A program made the translations under genes and the position numbers. This document shows positions 12,827 to 23,755 of a stretch of DNA of 64,000 nt, one piece after another. The notes under the pieces were generated by a model. It was given only the letters and a program-made list of their open reading frames with translations. It was not told where the DNA came from and ran no database searches. Position 1 is the first letter of the stretch. Each line of letters opens with the position of its first letter. The DNA is from Manihot esculenta (Eukaryota > Streptophyta > Magnoliopsida > Malpighiales > Euphorbiaceae): positions 30,865,342 through 30,929,341 of the forward strand of contig NC_035172.2 in the NCBI RefSeq assembly GCF_001659605.2, read 5' to 3'.

Positions 12827-13464
12827 GTTAGTGTAACGCCCCGGAAATCCGGACCGCTACCGGCGCTAGGATTCAGGTCGGCTTAAGGCCGCCGGAACCC
12901 GTAGCAAGCCTACATACATCCTGTTTACCTGTTTAATCCCATACATGATCAACAAACATACATAAGAATTAAAAACTTTTCTTTTTCTTCATTCACCAAA
13001 CTCAACCTGTGCATGCACTATGTTCATCATATACATAAACATTAATCCCTCTGTGGGATTTCATCAAAGCCTCAATGGCAATATATCCTGTGTTGAGTTG
13101 GTTCACATATACATCATAAACTAAGATCATGTACATACCAAGGGATTAACATATACTATGGTCAAGCACAACTCTATCCTCAATAACATAATTACATAAA
13201 CATAACTGTTCAAAACTTTACATTACATTCTTATCATTTGTCATGTCCACATACTCTAGCTATTACATACATATGACTTTTCTCTTCTTTTCTTCTCTAT
13301 CAATCCCGTACCTGCAAACCTGGGGGTTAGGGGAGAGGGGTGAGCTAGATGCCCAGTGAGTAGAACTATATAAAAAAATATTTAAAACATGCTATAATGG
13401 AATGCATCATTGCACAAACATTTCACATCATGGAAGGACCGACCCAAAAATCCCTCAGCTCCAT

Positions 13465-13583
13465 GCCCGGCCCTATTATGGGCACCATAGGACTTCGTAT
13501 TGCCCGGCCCTATTATGGGCACCACAGGACTTCGTAAATCGGAGCTATTGCCCGGCCCTATTATGGGCACCACAGGACTTCGT
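13465..13583 (+). repeat. Minisatellite in the solo LTR
   Basis: Three units beginning GCCCGGCCCTATTATGGGC start at 13465, 13502 and 13550, with spacings of 37 and 48 bp. The related LTRs carry an unrelated repeat unit at the same relative place. Confidence 0.9.
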
Positions 13584-13939
13584 ACACAGGACTAGTGAGT
13601 CGTGCAATGTCCCTCCTCATCAACCACAATATAATAATGCAATGTAGCATATTCGTGATTCTAATGCAAACAACCTATATTATAGTCATGATGCATGAAA
13701 CATGATAAAACATTCACTTTATTAATTTAAAAGGTTAAGTATAGTTCCACTCACCTCTGGCTGACTCTGTCAAACTCTCAGCAGCTGGCTCACTGCTGGG
13801 GTCCTTGGTTCCTCGGGTCCGAACCTACACAGGTGGACTCCAATGAGGGACCAACATATAAAATCATAACTCTAATGTATCCCCCAAAAACCCCCTAAAA
13901 CATCCTGAAAACATCACAGAAAATATGCATGAAATGGCT

Positions 13940-14135
13940 GAACAGGGCACCTTCGGCGGCACCTTCGGCGGCCGAAAGTCCTGGACAGAGACGAAACTCA
14001 GCTAGGTTCGGCGGCACCTTCGGCGGCCGAAAGTGCCAGACAGAGACGAAAGTCTCTTTTCGGGGGCAACTTCGGCAGCCGAAAGGCCTGCCTCCCTAGC
14101 CATGTTCGGCGGCCGAAAGTACCTTCGGCTGCCGA
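13940..14135. repeat. CG-rich palindrome cluster downstream of the LTR TATA box
   Basis: Repeated TTCGGCGGCCGAA and TTCGGCTGCCGAA type palindromes, each with an internal CGGCCG or near relative, spaced by GTCTCTGTC/GACAGAGAC motifs. In element orientation this cluster lies downstream of the TATA box, so it would be transcribed and could fold as RNA hairpins. Confidence 0.85.
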
Positions 14136-14694
14136 ACCTGGTTTCTGCCAAAGGGCAGAAACTTGGCTCCCTTTGCACATTTCGCCTCCAAATCTATAAA
14201 TCATGCATATTTTTCAACCAAAGCATGCATACAAGTTCCTAGGGGCCTCAAACATGCATATACCCCATCTACAACACTTCATTCATACACAATCAAGCTA
14301 CATTGTTCATCAAAGCATCAAAACCATAAACTCATCAACAAACCTAAACATGCATCTCTACCCCATAGATCTTGCATAAAACTTGTTTAAAACATAATGT
14401 AAGCTAGAGATCGACTCTTACCTCTTGAAGATCGAGAGTGGAGGCGATCTAACTTGGAGTTGGGAGAGATTGAGCTCCTTGGGTCTCCAAGTTCAAAACT
14501 TGCTCAAAACTCGTTTCAAAAGCTTAAAAAAACTTCAAAGCAAGATGAAAACTTGTTAAAACCATGAAAGATCTAAAGGAACCACTCAAGATCGAGGGGA
14601 GCGGCGGAGACTCACCTTGGCCGACAATGGGAGAGAAAAAGCTCGCCCGTGCGGACCAAGGGGACCCTTTTATAGTGGCTGGCCAGACCACGTT

Positions 14695-14860
14695 CGGGGG
14701 CCGAATGTGCCTCCGCATCCATGCAATTTTCGGCGGCCGAACATAAGGTTCGGCGGCCGAACCTGCACTTCCCTCACTTAGACTTTCGGGGGCCTAACGT
14801 GCCTCCCAAAGTCCATGCATGTTCGGCGGCCGAAAGTGAGTTTCGGCGGCCGAACCTGGG
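14695..14860. repeat. CG-rich palindrome cluster upstream of the LTR TATA box
   Basis: Further copies of TTCGGCGGCCGAA (and TTCGGGGGCC variants) lie on the U3 side of the TATA box at 14667-14675. Confidence 0.85.
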
Positions 14861-15243
14861 TTTTTCCTTAAAGAATTTTCATGCAAAAACTTATTTAAAA
14901 TCATACTTAAAACATTAAAATACATGAAAACATTTTATAAAAACATGCTTTTACCCTTCTAGAGGTTTCCGACACCCAAATTCCACCGGACGGTAGGAAT
15001 TCCGATACCGGAGTCTAGCCGGGTATTACAGTTAGAATATCCATTGTTTGTCTTGGAGCTCTTCAATCAGACGCAGTTGCTCTTGCTTATTGGAAATTAC
15101 CACTGCACGTAACCGGTTTGGGAGTATGAGAATGCACTCTTATTAATATAGGGACGCGAGAGGAATTTCTTAAAGGTAGTACTCAAGGGATGGGGAAAAG
15201 GGAGATATCGCTTACTGGGAGGGAGAAGATTTATGGTCGTTAG

Positions 15244-16102
15244 TGTAACGACCCGAAAATCGGACCGTTACCGGTGCTAGGATCTGGGTCGGCTTAAGGC
15301 CGCTAAGACCCGTAGCAAGCCTGACATTCATCCTGAAAACCTGTTTAATCTCATACATGATCAACAACATACATAAAAATTTAAAACTTTTCCTTCAAAC
15401 ATCCAACTCAACCTGAACATACACTATACATAGTCATAATCATAATCATGACCCCTCTGTGGGATCTCATCAATGCCCCAATGGGCGAATACATCATAAG
15501 ATGAGTTGACTTTCATGAACATTATAAAACATTTTTGATCATGTAATAAAAGGGATGCCTCATACACAATGTCAAGCACAATATCTAATCCTCAATATCA
15601 ATACATGACTGAAACTGTACTTTTACATAACATTAATACATTTTTCATGTCCACACTATCTATTACATACACAGGACTTCAATACTCTTATGGATCTCCT
15701 GGTCTACCCTGTACCTGCAATCTTGGGGAAAATGGGAGAGGGATGAGCTACTAGAGCCCAGTGAGCAGAATAATAAAAACATTTAAATCATATGGATCAT
15801 GGAATGCATCACATCACAGCTAATCACGTCAAGGATGAACTTGTCACCAATAGCCCTCTACATAGTCCAACTGTGCCAGAACGTAGAATGGGTCCTGGTC
15901 TTTCCCTTACATATCATAACATAACAGTGTCCAACTGTGCCAGAACGTAGAATGGGTCCTGGTCTTTCCCTTACATAGTGCCAGCGAACGTAGAATGGGT
16001 CCCACTGGTCTTACATTCCGTACCGTACATATCACATCGTCATATCATAGATCGAGGGCTATGAATCATCCAACATTCATCCACATCAACATAAAAATAT
16101 GC
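15244..16102 (-). repeat. 3' LTR of element B, distal part
   Basis: Plus strand TGTAACGACCCG at 15244, matching the start of the 5' LTR at 32860. The LTR is broken at TATGC (16098-16102) by element A and resumes at 26070. It contains two full copies and a fragment of the ~62-bp repeat (about 15865-15980), against three plus a fragment in the 5' LTR. Confidence 0.92.
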
Positions 16103-18391
16103 TGTAATACCCGGCTAAACTCCGGTATCGGAATTCCTACCGTCCAGTGGAATCTCGGATGTCGGAAGCCTCTAGTAGGGTAGAATCATGTTTTTTTTAT
16201 AAAATGTTTTAAGGTATTTCATGGTTTTAAGTATAATGGAAATGAGTTTTTGCATAAAAACAACCTTGAAGGAAAAATCAGGTTCGGCCGCCGAATCTCA
16301 AGTTCGGCCGCCGAACATGCATGTCTACGGGAGCGCCTTTAGGCCCCCGAAAGCATAAGTGAGGAAAGTTCAGGTTCGGCCGCCGAACATGGCATGCATG
16401 CGGAGGCACGTTCGGCCCCCGAACGTGGCCTGGCCAGCCACTATAAAAGGGTCCCTTAGCCGAAAACGGGCGAGCTTTTTCCCCATTTTCGGCCAAGGTG
16501 AGTTCTCCGCCACCCCTCACCGATCTTGAGTCTTTTCCTTCAGATCTTTCAAGTTTTTCACTAGTTTTCATCTTGTTTTGAAGATTTCCGAGTTTTAAGC
16601 AAGTTTTGGAGCTTTGAGGTTCAAGAACCCAAAAATCTCCCACCTCCGAGTTAGGACGTCTCTCTCTCGATCTTCAAGAGGTAAGAGCCGATCTCAAGCT
16701 CATTTCATGTTTAAAGTAAGTTTTATGCAAGATCTATGGGGTAGAATGCATGTTTAGCTCTTGGTTAGGTTTATGGGTTTTATTTGTGTTTTTGGACAAT
16801 GTGAGTTGCTTGTGTGTTGTAGTTGGGGTTTTTGATGGTTTGATGCCCCTAGGAACTTGTATGTTTGCTTGTGTATAATTGAGGAATGTTGTAGAATAGG
16901 TTTATGCATGTTTGGATGAGATAGGAGGCATAAATGCATAGGGGAGCTGAGTTTCTGCCATTCTGGGACAAACCAAGTTCGGCAGCCGAAGGAACTTTCG
17001 ACCGCCGAACATGCTTGTGGAGGCAGCCTTTGGCTGCCGAAGCTTGCCCCCGAAAGGAGACTTTCGTCTCTGTCTGGGACTTTCGGCCGCCGAAGGTGCC
17101 GCCGAACATGCATGAGTTTCACCTCTGTCTAGGAGTTTCGGCCGCCGAAGGTGCCGCCGAACCTACCGGACTTTCGGCTCTGGAGGGACTTTCGGCCGCC
17201 GAACCTGCCGCTGAAAGTGTCCTGTTCAGCCATTTCTTGCATATTTTTCTATGATTGTTTCATGATGTTTTAGGGGGGTTTTGGGGATAGTTTAGAGTTA
17301 TGTTCATGTATGTTTGGTCCCTCATTTGAGTCCACCTGTGTAGGTTCGGACCCGAGGAACCGAGAACCCCAGCAGTGAGTCTGTTGCCCCAGTGTCTGGT
17401 CAGAGCTACCCAGAGGTGAGTGGAATAACTTATTATGTTTTAAAGCAAAGAATTTGAGCATGTTTCACGCATCATGAATGCCATGTGATGAATTAGGTTG
17501 CTTGCATTAGAATTCACGAATATGTTTCATTGCATATTTTTATGTTGATGTGGATGAATGTTGGATGATCCATAGCCCTCGATCTATGATATGACGATGT
17601 GATATGTACGGTACGGAAAGTAAGACCAGTGGGACCCATTCTACGTTCGCTGGCACTATATAAGAGAAAGACCAGGACCCATTCTACGTTCTGGCACAGT
17701 TGGACACTGTTATGTTATGATATGTAAGGGAAAGACCAGGACCCATTCTACGTTCTGGCACAGTTGGACCATGTAGAGGGCTATTGGTGACAAGTTCATC
17801 CTTGATGTGATTAGCTGTGATGTGATGCATTCCATGATCCATATGATTTAAATGTTTTTTTATTATTCTGCTCACTGGGCTCTAGTAGCTCACCCCTCTC
17901 CCAATTTCCCCAGGTTTGCAGGTACAGGGTAGACCAGGAGGTTTACAAGAGTAATGAAGTCACGTGTATGTAATAGTTAGTGTGGACATGATAGATGTAT
18001 TAATGTTATGTAAAAGTACATTTTCAGTCATGTATTGATATTGAGGATTAGATATTGTGCTTGACATTGTGTATGAGGTATCCCTTTTATTACATGATCA
18101 AAAATGTTTTATTATGTTCATGAAAGCCAACTCATCTCATGTTGTATCGCCCGTTGGGGTATTGATGAGATCCCACAGAGGGATCACGATTATGATAATG
18201 ACTATGTACAGTGTATGTTCAGGTTGAGTTGGTTGTTTGAAGGAAAAGTTTTAAATTTTTATGTATGTTGTTGATCATGTATGGGATTAAACAGGTTTTC
18301 AGGATGAATGTCAGGCTTGCTACGGGTCTTGGCGGCCTTAAGCCGACCCGGATCCTAGCGCCGGTAACGGTTCGATTTTCGGATCGTTACA
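16103..18391 (+). repeat. 5' LTR of element A
   Basis: 2289 bp, TGTAATACCC...CGTTACA. TATA box CTATAAAAG at 16441-16449. Palindrome-rich zones lie upstream (about 16280-16440) and downstream (about 16975-17215) of it. A repeated block with GGACCCATTCTACGTTC lies at about 17630-17770. It lacks about 22 bp (one palindrome unit) that the 3' LTR has at about 24025-24060. Confidence 0.93.
16441..16449 (+). promoter_or_regulatory. TATA box of element A 5' LTR
   Basis: CTATAAAAG, about 340 bp into the LTR. The same box occurs at the matching place in the other family LTRs (24114-24122 plus; 14667-14675, 27160-27168, 34873-34881 and, as CCTATAAAGG, 46311-46320 minus). Confidence 0.7.
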
Positions 18392-18394
18392 GAA

Positions 18395-18408
18395 TGGTAT
18401 CAGAGCCC
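18395..18408 (+). other. Primer-binding site of element A
   Basis: TGGTATCAGAGCCC, three bases after the LTR, complementary to the 3' end of initiator tRNA-Met as usual for chromoviruses. Confidence 0.88.
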
Positions 18409-18663
18409 TAGGTTCATAGGATCGGACCTAGAGTGTCGGGCTCATAGATGTTCTAGAAGGTCAAGCACAATAGGAAGATCATGTCCACTAGGATAGGATG
18501 TGGAGTCCTGTCTTGTATGATGATGTGAAATGCCATGATTATATACATGTGCATTGATGCTATGATATGAATGATATGTTTATGTGATGAGGGTTCATGT
18601 GTGCCCACATGAACCATATGATGCTGATGTTTGTGTGATGTGTACTGTTTTTCAGAAAACAGG

Positions 18664-20178
18664 ATGAGAGGAACCCGTCGATCTGCAAGATTGACTGGAG
18701 TACCACCTGAGGATGAGGGCACGAGCGCCCATCCTCCTACATTGCCTAGGGCAATGTCTTGTAGAGCAAACAGAGAAAGAGTGTCAAGGGACCCTAGAAG
18801 GTCTTTTGATGCTAGCAGAAGGGGGACAGATAGAGGAGGAAGTTCATCAGATGTGAGGGAGGTTATGGAAGAGGATCAGAGGAGGGATGGGAACCTGGAT
18901 GTGAGCATGGAGGAAGAAGGGACAGGGGAGTCTCAGGGAGGCGTTCAGGCCTTGGGGTATGGTTTTCCACCCCATTATCCACCCTTCCCACAGGGTTCAG
19001 GGTACCCGATGGGAGGTACATCGGATTACTCCAGCTTTAACCCCTACCCTACCTACATGCCTTATCCACCTTTCTATCCACCTTACACACAGTACCCAGC
19101 TTATCCACCCTCACCCTTCTATCCAAACCCGGCAAACCCCACCTCGGGGAATGCTGCACCCCCACCTCCTCCACCTACAGAACCAGCAGCCCCAGTTACT
19201 CAACCTCCTAGACCTAGCTCAGCCGATGGGAGCAAAGTAAAGATGACAGATCACCTTAAGCTGGATGCTCCCAAATACAAGTCAGGGGATGACCCCTTTG
19301 AGTATCTGAGAGTAGTAAAGACAATAACTGATGAGCTAGGGGCGAATGATAGCAGGGCCATTCAGATGGCAGGGTTCACTTTAAAGTGCAAGAAGGCACG
19401 GGAATGGTTCAAGTGTTATGTGGACCCGAGACTAGACGGCATGACATGGGAGGAATTTGCGAATGAGTTCGCTGGATGGGCTTTTCCAGACAGTTCCAGA
19501 GAACTGAAGATGATTGAGTTTGAGCAACTGAGGCAGACAGAGCACATGAGTGTGGAGGAGTTCACGGATAAATTCCTAGAGCTATTGCCTTTTTCGAGGC
19601 AAGCTCTAGATTCAGATACGAAAAAAGCCAAGAGATATGTGATGAAGCTGCATTCCAGGTACTCCTCATTGATTCAGTCAGTTGAGAGGGAAAGTTTCCA
19701 CACTGTGGTGGATATGGCTCGAAGAATGGAGGCAAGTGCTATAGTTGAGGGGTCAGTGAAGCAGTCAGTGACCCAGTCTTCAGGGGTTAAGACCCCAGGC
19801 AGAGGAGGGCCAGGTCTCTCTTCTCAGAGCTCAAGTAAGAAGAGGTGGGACAACACCACCAAGAAGCCGAAGAAGAATAAGTTTTGGAATAAGCTGAAGT
19901 CCGGTCTGGGATTTGGCGGTGGCTCGAGCTCAGGCTCAGATGGTACAGAATGCCAGAGATGTGGAAAGCCGCACAGGGGAGTGTGTCGAGCTGGGACTAA
20001 TACATGTTTCAGATGTGGACAGGAGGGACACATAGCTCAGGAGTGTCTTAGAGCACCTTTTATGGGCCAGCCCCAGCAGACAGCTTCTGGTAGTGTGGCA
20101 CAGCCAGCAGCTCCAGCCACAACTCAGGGCAGTGGCAGAGGTAGAGGGAGAGGGGCAGCCTCTTCTTCTGGTTCCTGA
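18664..20178 (+). pseudogene. Element A gag
   Basis: The best start is ATG at 18664 (MRGTRRSARL); an upstream extension of the frame would need a TTG start. Order: basic N-terminus, Pro/Tyr-rich stretch (about residues 100-175), retrotransposon gag domain (DDPFEYLRVV, EWFKCYVDPR, MSVEEFTDKF), a CX2C-type knuckle (CQRCGKPHRGVC), a CCHC zinc knuckle (CFRCGQEGHIAQEC), and a Gly/Arg/Ser tail. It ends early at TGA (20176-20178) where element B has CGA. Gag and pol share one frame in this family, so this stop would separate gag from protease. Confidence 0.9.
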
Positions 20179-23100
20179 GGTGAAGGTCCATCAGCTCCAG
20201 CCAGGATCTTCACCATGACTCAGCAGGAGGCTAACACATCCAACACCGTGGTGTCAGGTAATCTCTTCATTGGGTATTCTGATGTGTATGCATTAATGGA
20301 CCCGGGTGCATCTCATTCATTTATTGCTCCGAGAGCCGTCGAGAGGTTGGGTCTGATAGTCTCTGGGTTAGAGTGTCCCCTATGGGTCAGTGGACCCAAG
20401 TGTGACCCATCAGTGGCAGTGTCAGTCTGCCAGTACAGTCCAGTTTTTGTTGAGGGAAGATGCCTCTCCGCCGACCTTGTGGTTCTAGATTTGACAGACT
20501 TTGACGTCATTCTAGGGATGGATTGGCTATCTACCCATGGTGCTACCTTGGACTGCAGAGACAAGGTAGTCAAGTTCAGAGATCAGAACGGGTCAGAGGT
20601 TGTCTTCAAAGGAGATAAGAGGGGCACACCTAGAGGTATGATATCAGCTCTATAGGCTCGTAGGTTGCTTAGGAAGGGATGTCAGGGGTACTTAGCTCAT
20701 GTGAGAGAGCTAGACAGTCAGGTCAGGGAGCCAGCCTCGGTGCCAGTTGTTAGAGAGTTTCAGGATGTCTTTCCAGACGAGCTTCCAGGTTTATCACCTG
20801 CTAGGGAGATAGAGTTCGAGATAGAGTTAGTGCCTGGAACTAGACCGATCTCTATCCCTCCCTACAGGATGGCCCCAGCCGAGTTGAAGGAATTGAAAGA
20901 GCAGTTGCAAGAGCTGGTAGAAAAGGGCTTCATCCGACAGAGTACCTCACCTTGGGGTGCTCCGGTCTTGTTTGTGAGGAAGAAAGATGGATCCCTTAGA
21001 CTTTGTATCGACTACAGGCAGTTGAACAAAGTCACTACCAAAAATAGGTACCCTTTGCCAAGGATCGATGATCTATTCGACCAGCTAGCGGGAGCGGGTT
21101 GTTTCTCCAAAATAGATCTGAGATCGGGGTACCATCAGCTAAGGATAAGGGATGAAGATGTGCCGAAGACAGCTTTCAGGACCAGATATGGGCATTTTGA
21201 GTTCCTTGTAATGCCGTTCGGGTTAACCAACGCCCCTGCAGCATTCATGGACCTCATGAACAGAGTATTTAGCCAATACCTGGATCACTTTGTTATTGTC
21301 TTCATAGATGATATCTTGGTGTATTCCAGGAATGCAGAGGAGCATGCCCATCATCTGCGGTTGGTCTTGCAGACTTTGAGGGAACATGGCTTGTATGCCA
21401 AGTTCTCTAAATGTGAGTTCTGGCTGAGGAGCATTTCGTTCTTGGGGCATGTAGTGTTAGAGAATGGGATTGAGGTGGACCCCAAGAAGACAGAAACTAT
21501 GGCTAACTGGCCTAGACCCACTTTAGTGACAGAGATTAGAAGTTTCTTGGGTTTGGCAGGTTACTACAGGAGGTTCGTTCAGGACTTCTCAAAGATAGCA
21601 GCTCCTCTGACCAGGTTAACCAGGAAGAATCAGAAGTTTGTGTGGACCGACCAGTGCGAAGAGAGTTTTGAAGAGCTTAAGAAGAGGTTGACTTCAGCAC
21701 CAGTTTTAGCTCTGCCATCTAGTGATGAGGACTTTACAGTCTTTTGTGATGCGTCCCGTGTGGGACTGGGTTGTGTACTAATGCAGAATGAGAGGGTGAT
21801 CGCTTATGCTTCTAGGCAGCTGAAGAAGCATGAGTTGAATTACCCCACACATGACCTGGAGATGGCAGCAGTAATCTTTGCACTCAAGATGTGGAGGCAC
21901 TACCTCTATGGGGTTAAATGTGAGATCTTTACAGATCATAAGAGCCTGCAGTACATCCTGAGTCAAAGAGATTTAAATTTGAGACAGAGGAGATGGGTGG
22001 AGCTGCTGAGTGACTATGATTGCAAGATTCAGTACCATCCGGGTAAGGCGAATGTTGTGGCAGACGCCTTAAGCCGGAAATCACTCGGCAGTTTATCCCA
22101 CATATCGGCAGAGAGGAGGCCAGTGGTGAAGGAGTTTTACAAGCTCATTGAGGAAGGTCTACAGATGGAGTTGTCTGGTACAGGTGCCTTGGTGGCCCAG
22201 ATGAGAGTGGCACCCGTGTTTCTGGAGCAGGTGGCTCAGAAACAGCATGAGGACTCGGAGTTAGTGAAGATTGCCAGGACTGTTCATTCAGGCAATGACA
22301 GTGAGTTCAGATTCGACAGTAAGGGGATCCTCCGCTATGGGAGCAGACTATGTGTACCGGACGACATAGGGCTAAAAGGAGACATTATGAGAGAGGCTCA
22401 TAATGCAAGATACAACATTCACCCCGGAGCCACCAAGATGTATCAAGATCTAAAGAAGGTTTATTGGTGGCCAGCTATGAAGAAAGAAGTGGCACAGTTT
22501 GTGTCAGCCTGCGAAGTGTGTCAGAGGGTGAAGCTGGAACATCAGAAGCCGGCTGGAATGCTTAACCCGCTACCTATTCCAGAATGAAAATGGGAAAATA
22601 TAGCTATGGACTTCGTAGTGGGGTTACCGGCAGCGTCCAACAGAGTGGACTCCATATGGGTGATTGTGGACAGACTCACCAAATCTGCTCACTTCATCCC
22701 TGTCAGGAGTGGCTACTCTGTGGACAAGTTGGCGCAGGTGTATGTTGATGAGATCGTCAGACTGCATGGGGTTCCTGTTTCGATAGTGTCAGATAGAGGG
22801 CCCCAGTTCACCTCCAGATTTTGGCGGAGTCTGCAGAATGCCATGGGTACTAGGTTGGATTTCAGTACTGCCTTCCACCCCCAGACGGACGGACAGTCCG
22901 AAAGGACCATCCAGACTATCGAGGATATGCTCAGAATGTGTGTGCTGGACTTTGGCGGTTCTTGGAGGCAGCATCTACCTTTGGTGGAGTTTGCCTACAA
23001 TAACAGCCATCACGCTAGCATCGGGATGGCTCCATATGAAGCTTTATATGGAAGGAAGTGCAGATCACCTGTTTGCTGGGAGGAGGTTGGAGAAAAGGCC

Positions 23101-23643
23101 TTGGCAGGGCCTGAGCTAGTAAAGATTACCAGCAGGGTAGTACCCATAATCAGAGAAAGGATCAAGACTGCTGCAAGCAGACAGAGGAGTTATGCAGACA
23201 TCCGCAGAAGGCAGTTAGAGTTTCTGGAGGGGGATCTGGTATTGCTTAAGGTGTCTCCAATGAAGGGAGTGGTTCGCTTCGGGAAGAAAGGTAAACTAGC
23301 CCCACGATACATCAGACCCTTTGAGATCTTACAAAAGATTGGGAATGTGTCGTACAAGCTGGATTTACCTGCTTCAATGGAAAGGATCCATCCGATTTTC
23401 CATGTTTCAATGTTGAGGAAGTTTGTGTCAGATCCAAGCAAGGTTCTTAGTGAGCCTGATGTAAAGGTCCAAGAGGATCTCACCTATGTTGAGCAGCCAG
23501 TACGGATCATAGACACTCAGATCAGAAAGTTAAGGAACAAGGAAATCCCGATGGTGAAAGTCCTGTGGAACCACCACAATTTGGAGGAATGCACTTGGGA
23601 GACACGGGAGTCTATGCTCCAGCAGTACCCTCATCTCTTTTAA
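20179..23643 (+). pseudogene. Element A pol (protease, RT, RNase H, integrase)
   Basis: Continues in the gag frame. Protease: ALMDPGASHSFI, with DPG in place of the usual D(S/T)G, and [37 protein letters not shown] and catalytic FIDDILVYS. RNase [24 protein letters not shown]. Integrase: zinc-binding HNARYNIHP with CEVC, then the acidic triad in [18 protein letters not shown] and the Glu of [11 protein letters not shown] chromo-like tail ends the protein ([15 protein letters not shown]). Stops are TAG at 20653-20655 (CAG in B) and TGA at 22585-22587 (TGG in B). With the gag stop this makes three nonsense changes. Confidence 0.92.
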
Positions 23644-23740
23644 GGTTAGATCTCTGTGAGTTTATGTGCTATGTATGTATGTATGTTATGTTTTATGCCA
23701 TGCTATGTGCTAGTTGAGGTACATTCGGGGACGAATGTTC

Positions 23741-23755
23741 TTAAGGGGGGGAGAA
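23741..23755 (+). other. Polypurine tract of element A
   Basis: TTAAGGGGGGGAGAA immediately before the 3' LTR, the plus-strand DNA priming site. Confidence 0.85.

Larger units (their letters stand above)
12832..15030 (-). repeat. Solo LTR, Tekay-type family, in the hAT
   Basis: A 2199-bp LTR in minus orientation (plus strand TGTAACG...TATTACA) is flanked by perfect GTTAG duplications (12827-12831 and 15031-15035). No internal domain is present, so it is a solo LTR left by LTR-LTR recombination. The empty site is preserved at about 37645 in the tandem copy. The sequence is a diverged relative of the LTRs of elements A and B. A TATA box (minus strand CTATAAAAG) is at 14667-14675, with CG-rich palindrome clusters on both sides of it. 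Confidence 0.93.

Noticed and set aside
16278..17254. Many 60-160 codon frames inside the LTRs (also near 24000-25000, 26100-27300, 33850-35000, 45500-46500)
   Set aside because: Generated by the repeated CG-rich palindromes; both strands give similar Arg/Pro-rich strings and the frames shift between LTR copies.
18631..18663. Gag start upstream of 18664
   Set aside because: Depends on a TTG start codon; the ATG at 18664 heads the sequence shared with element B.
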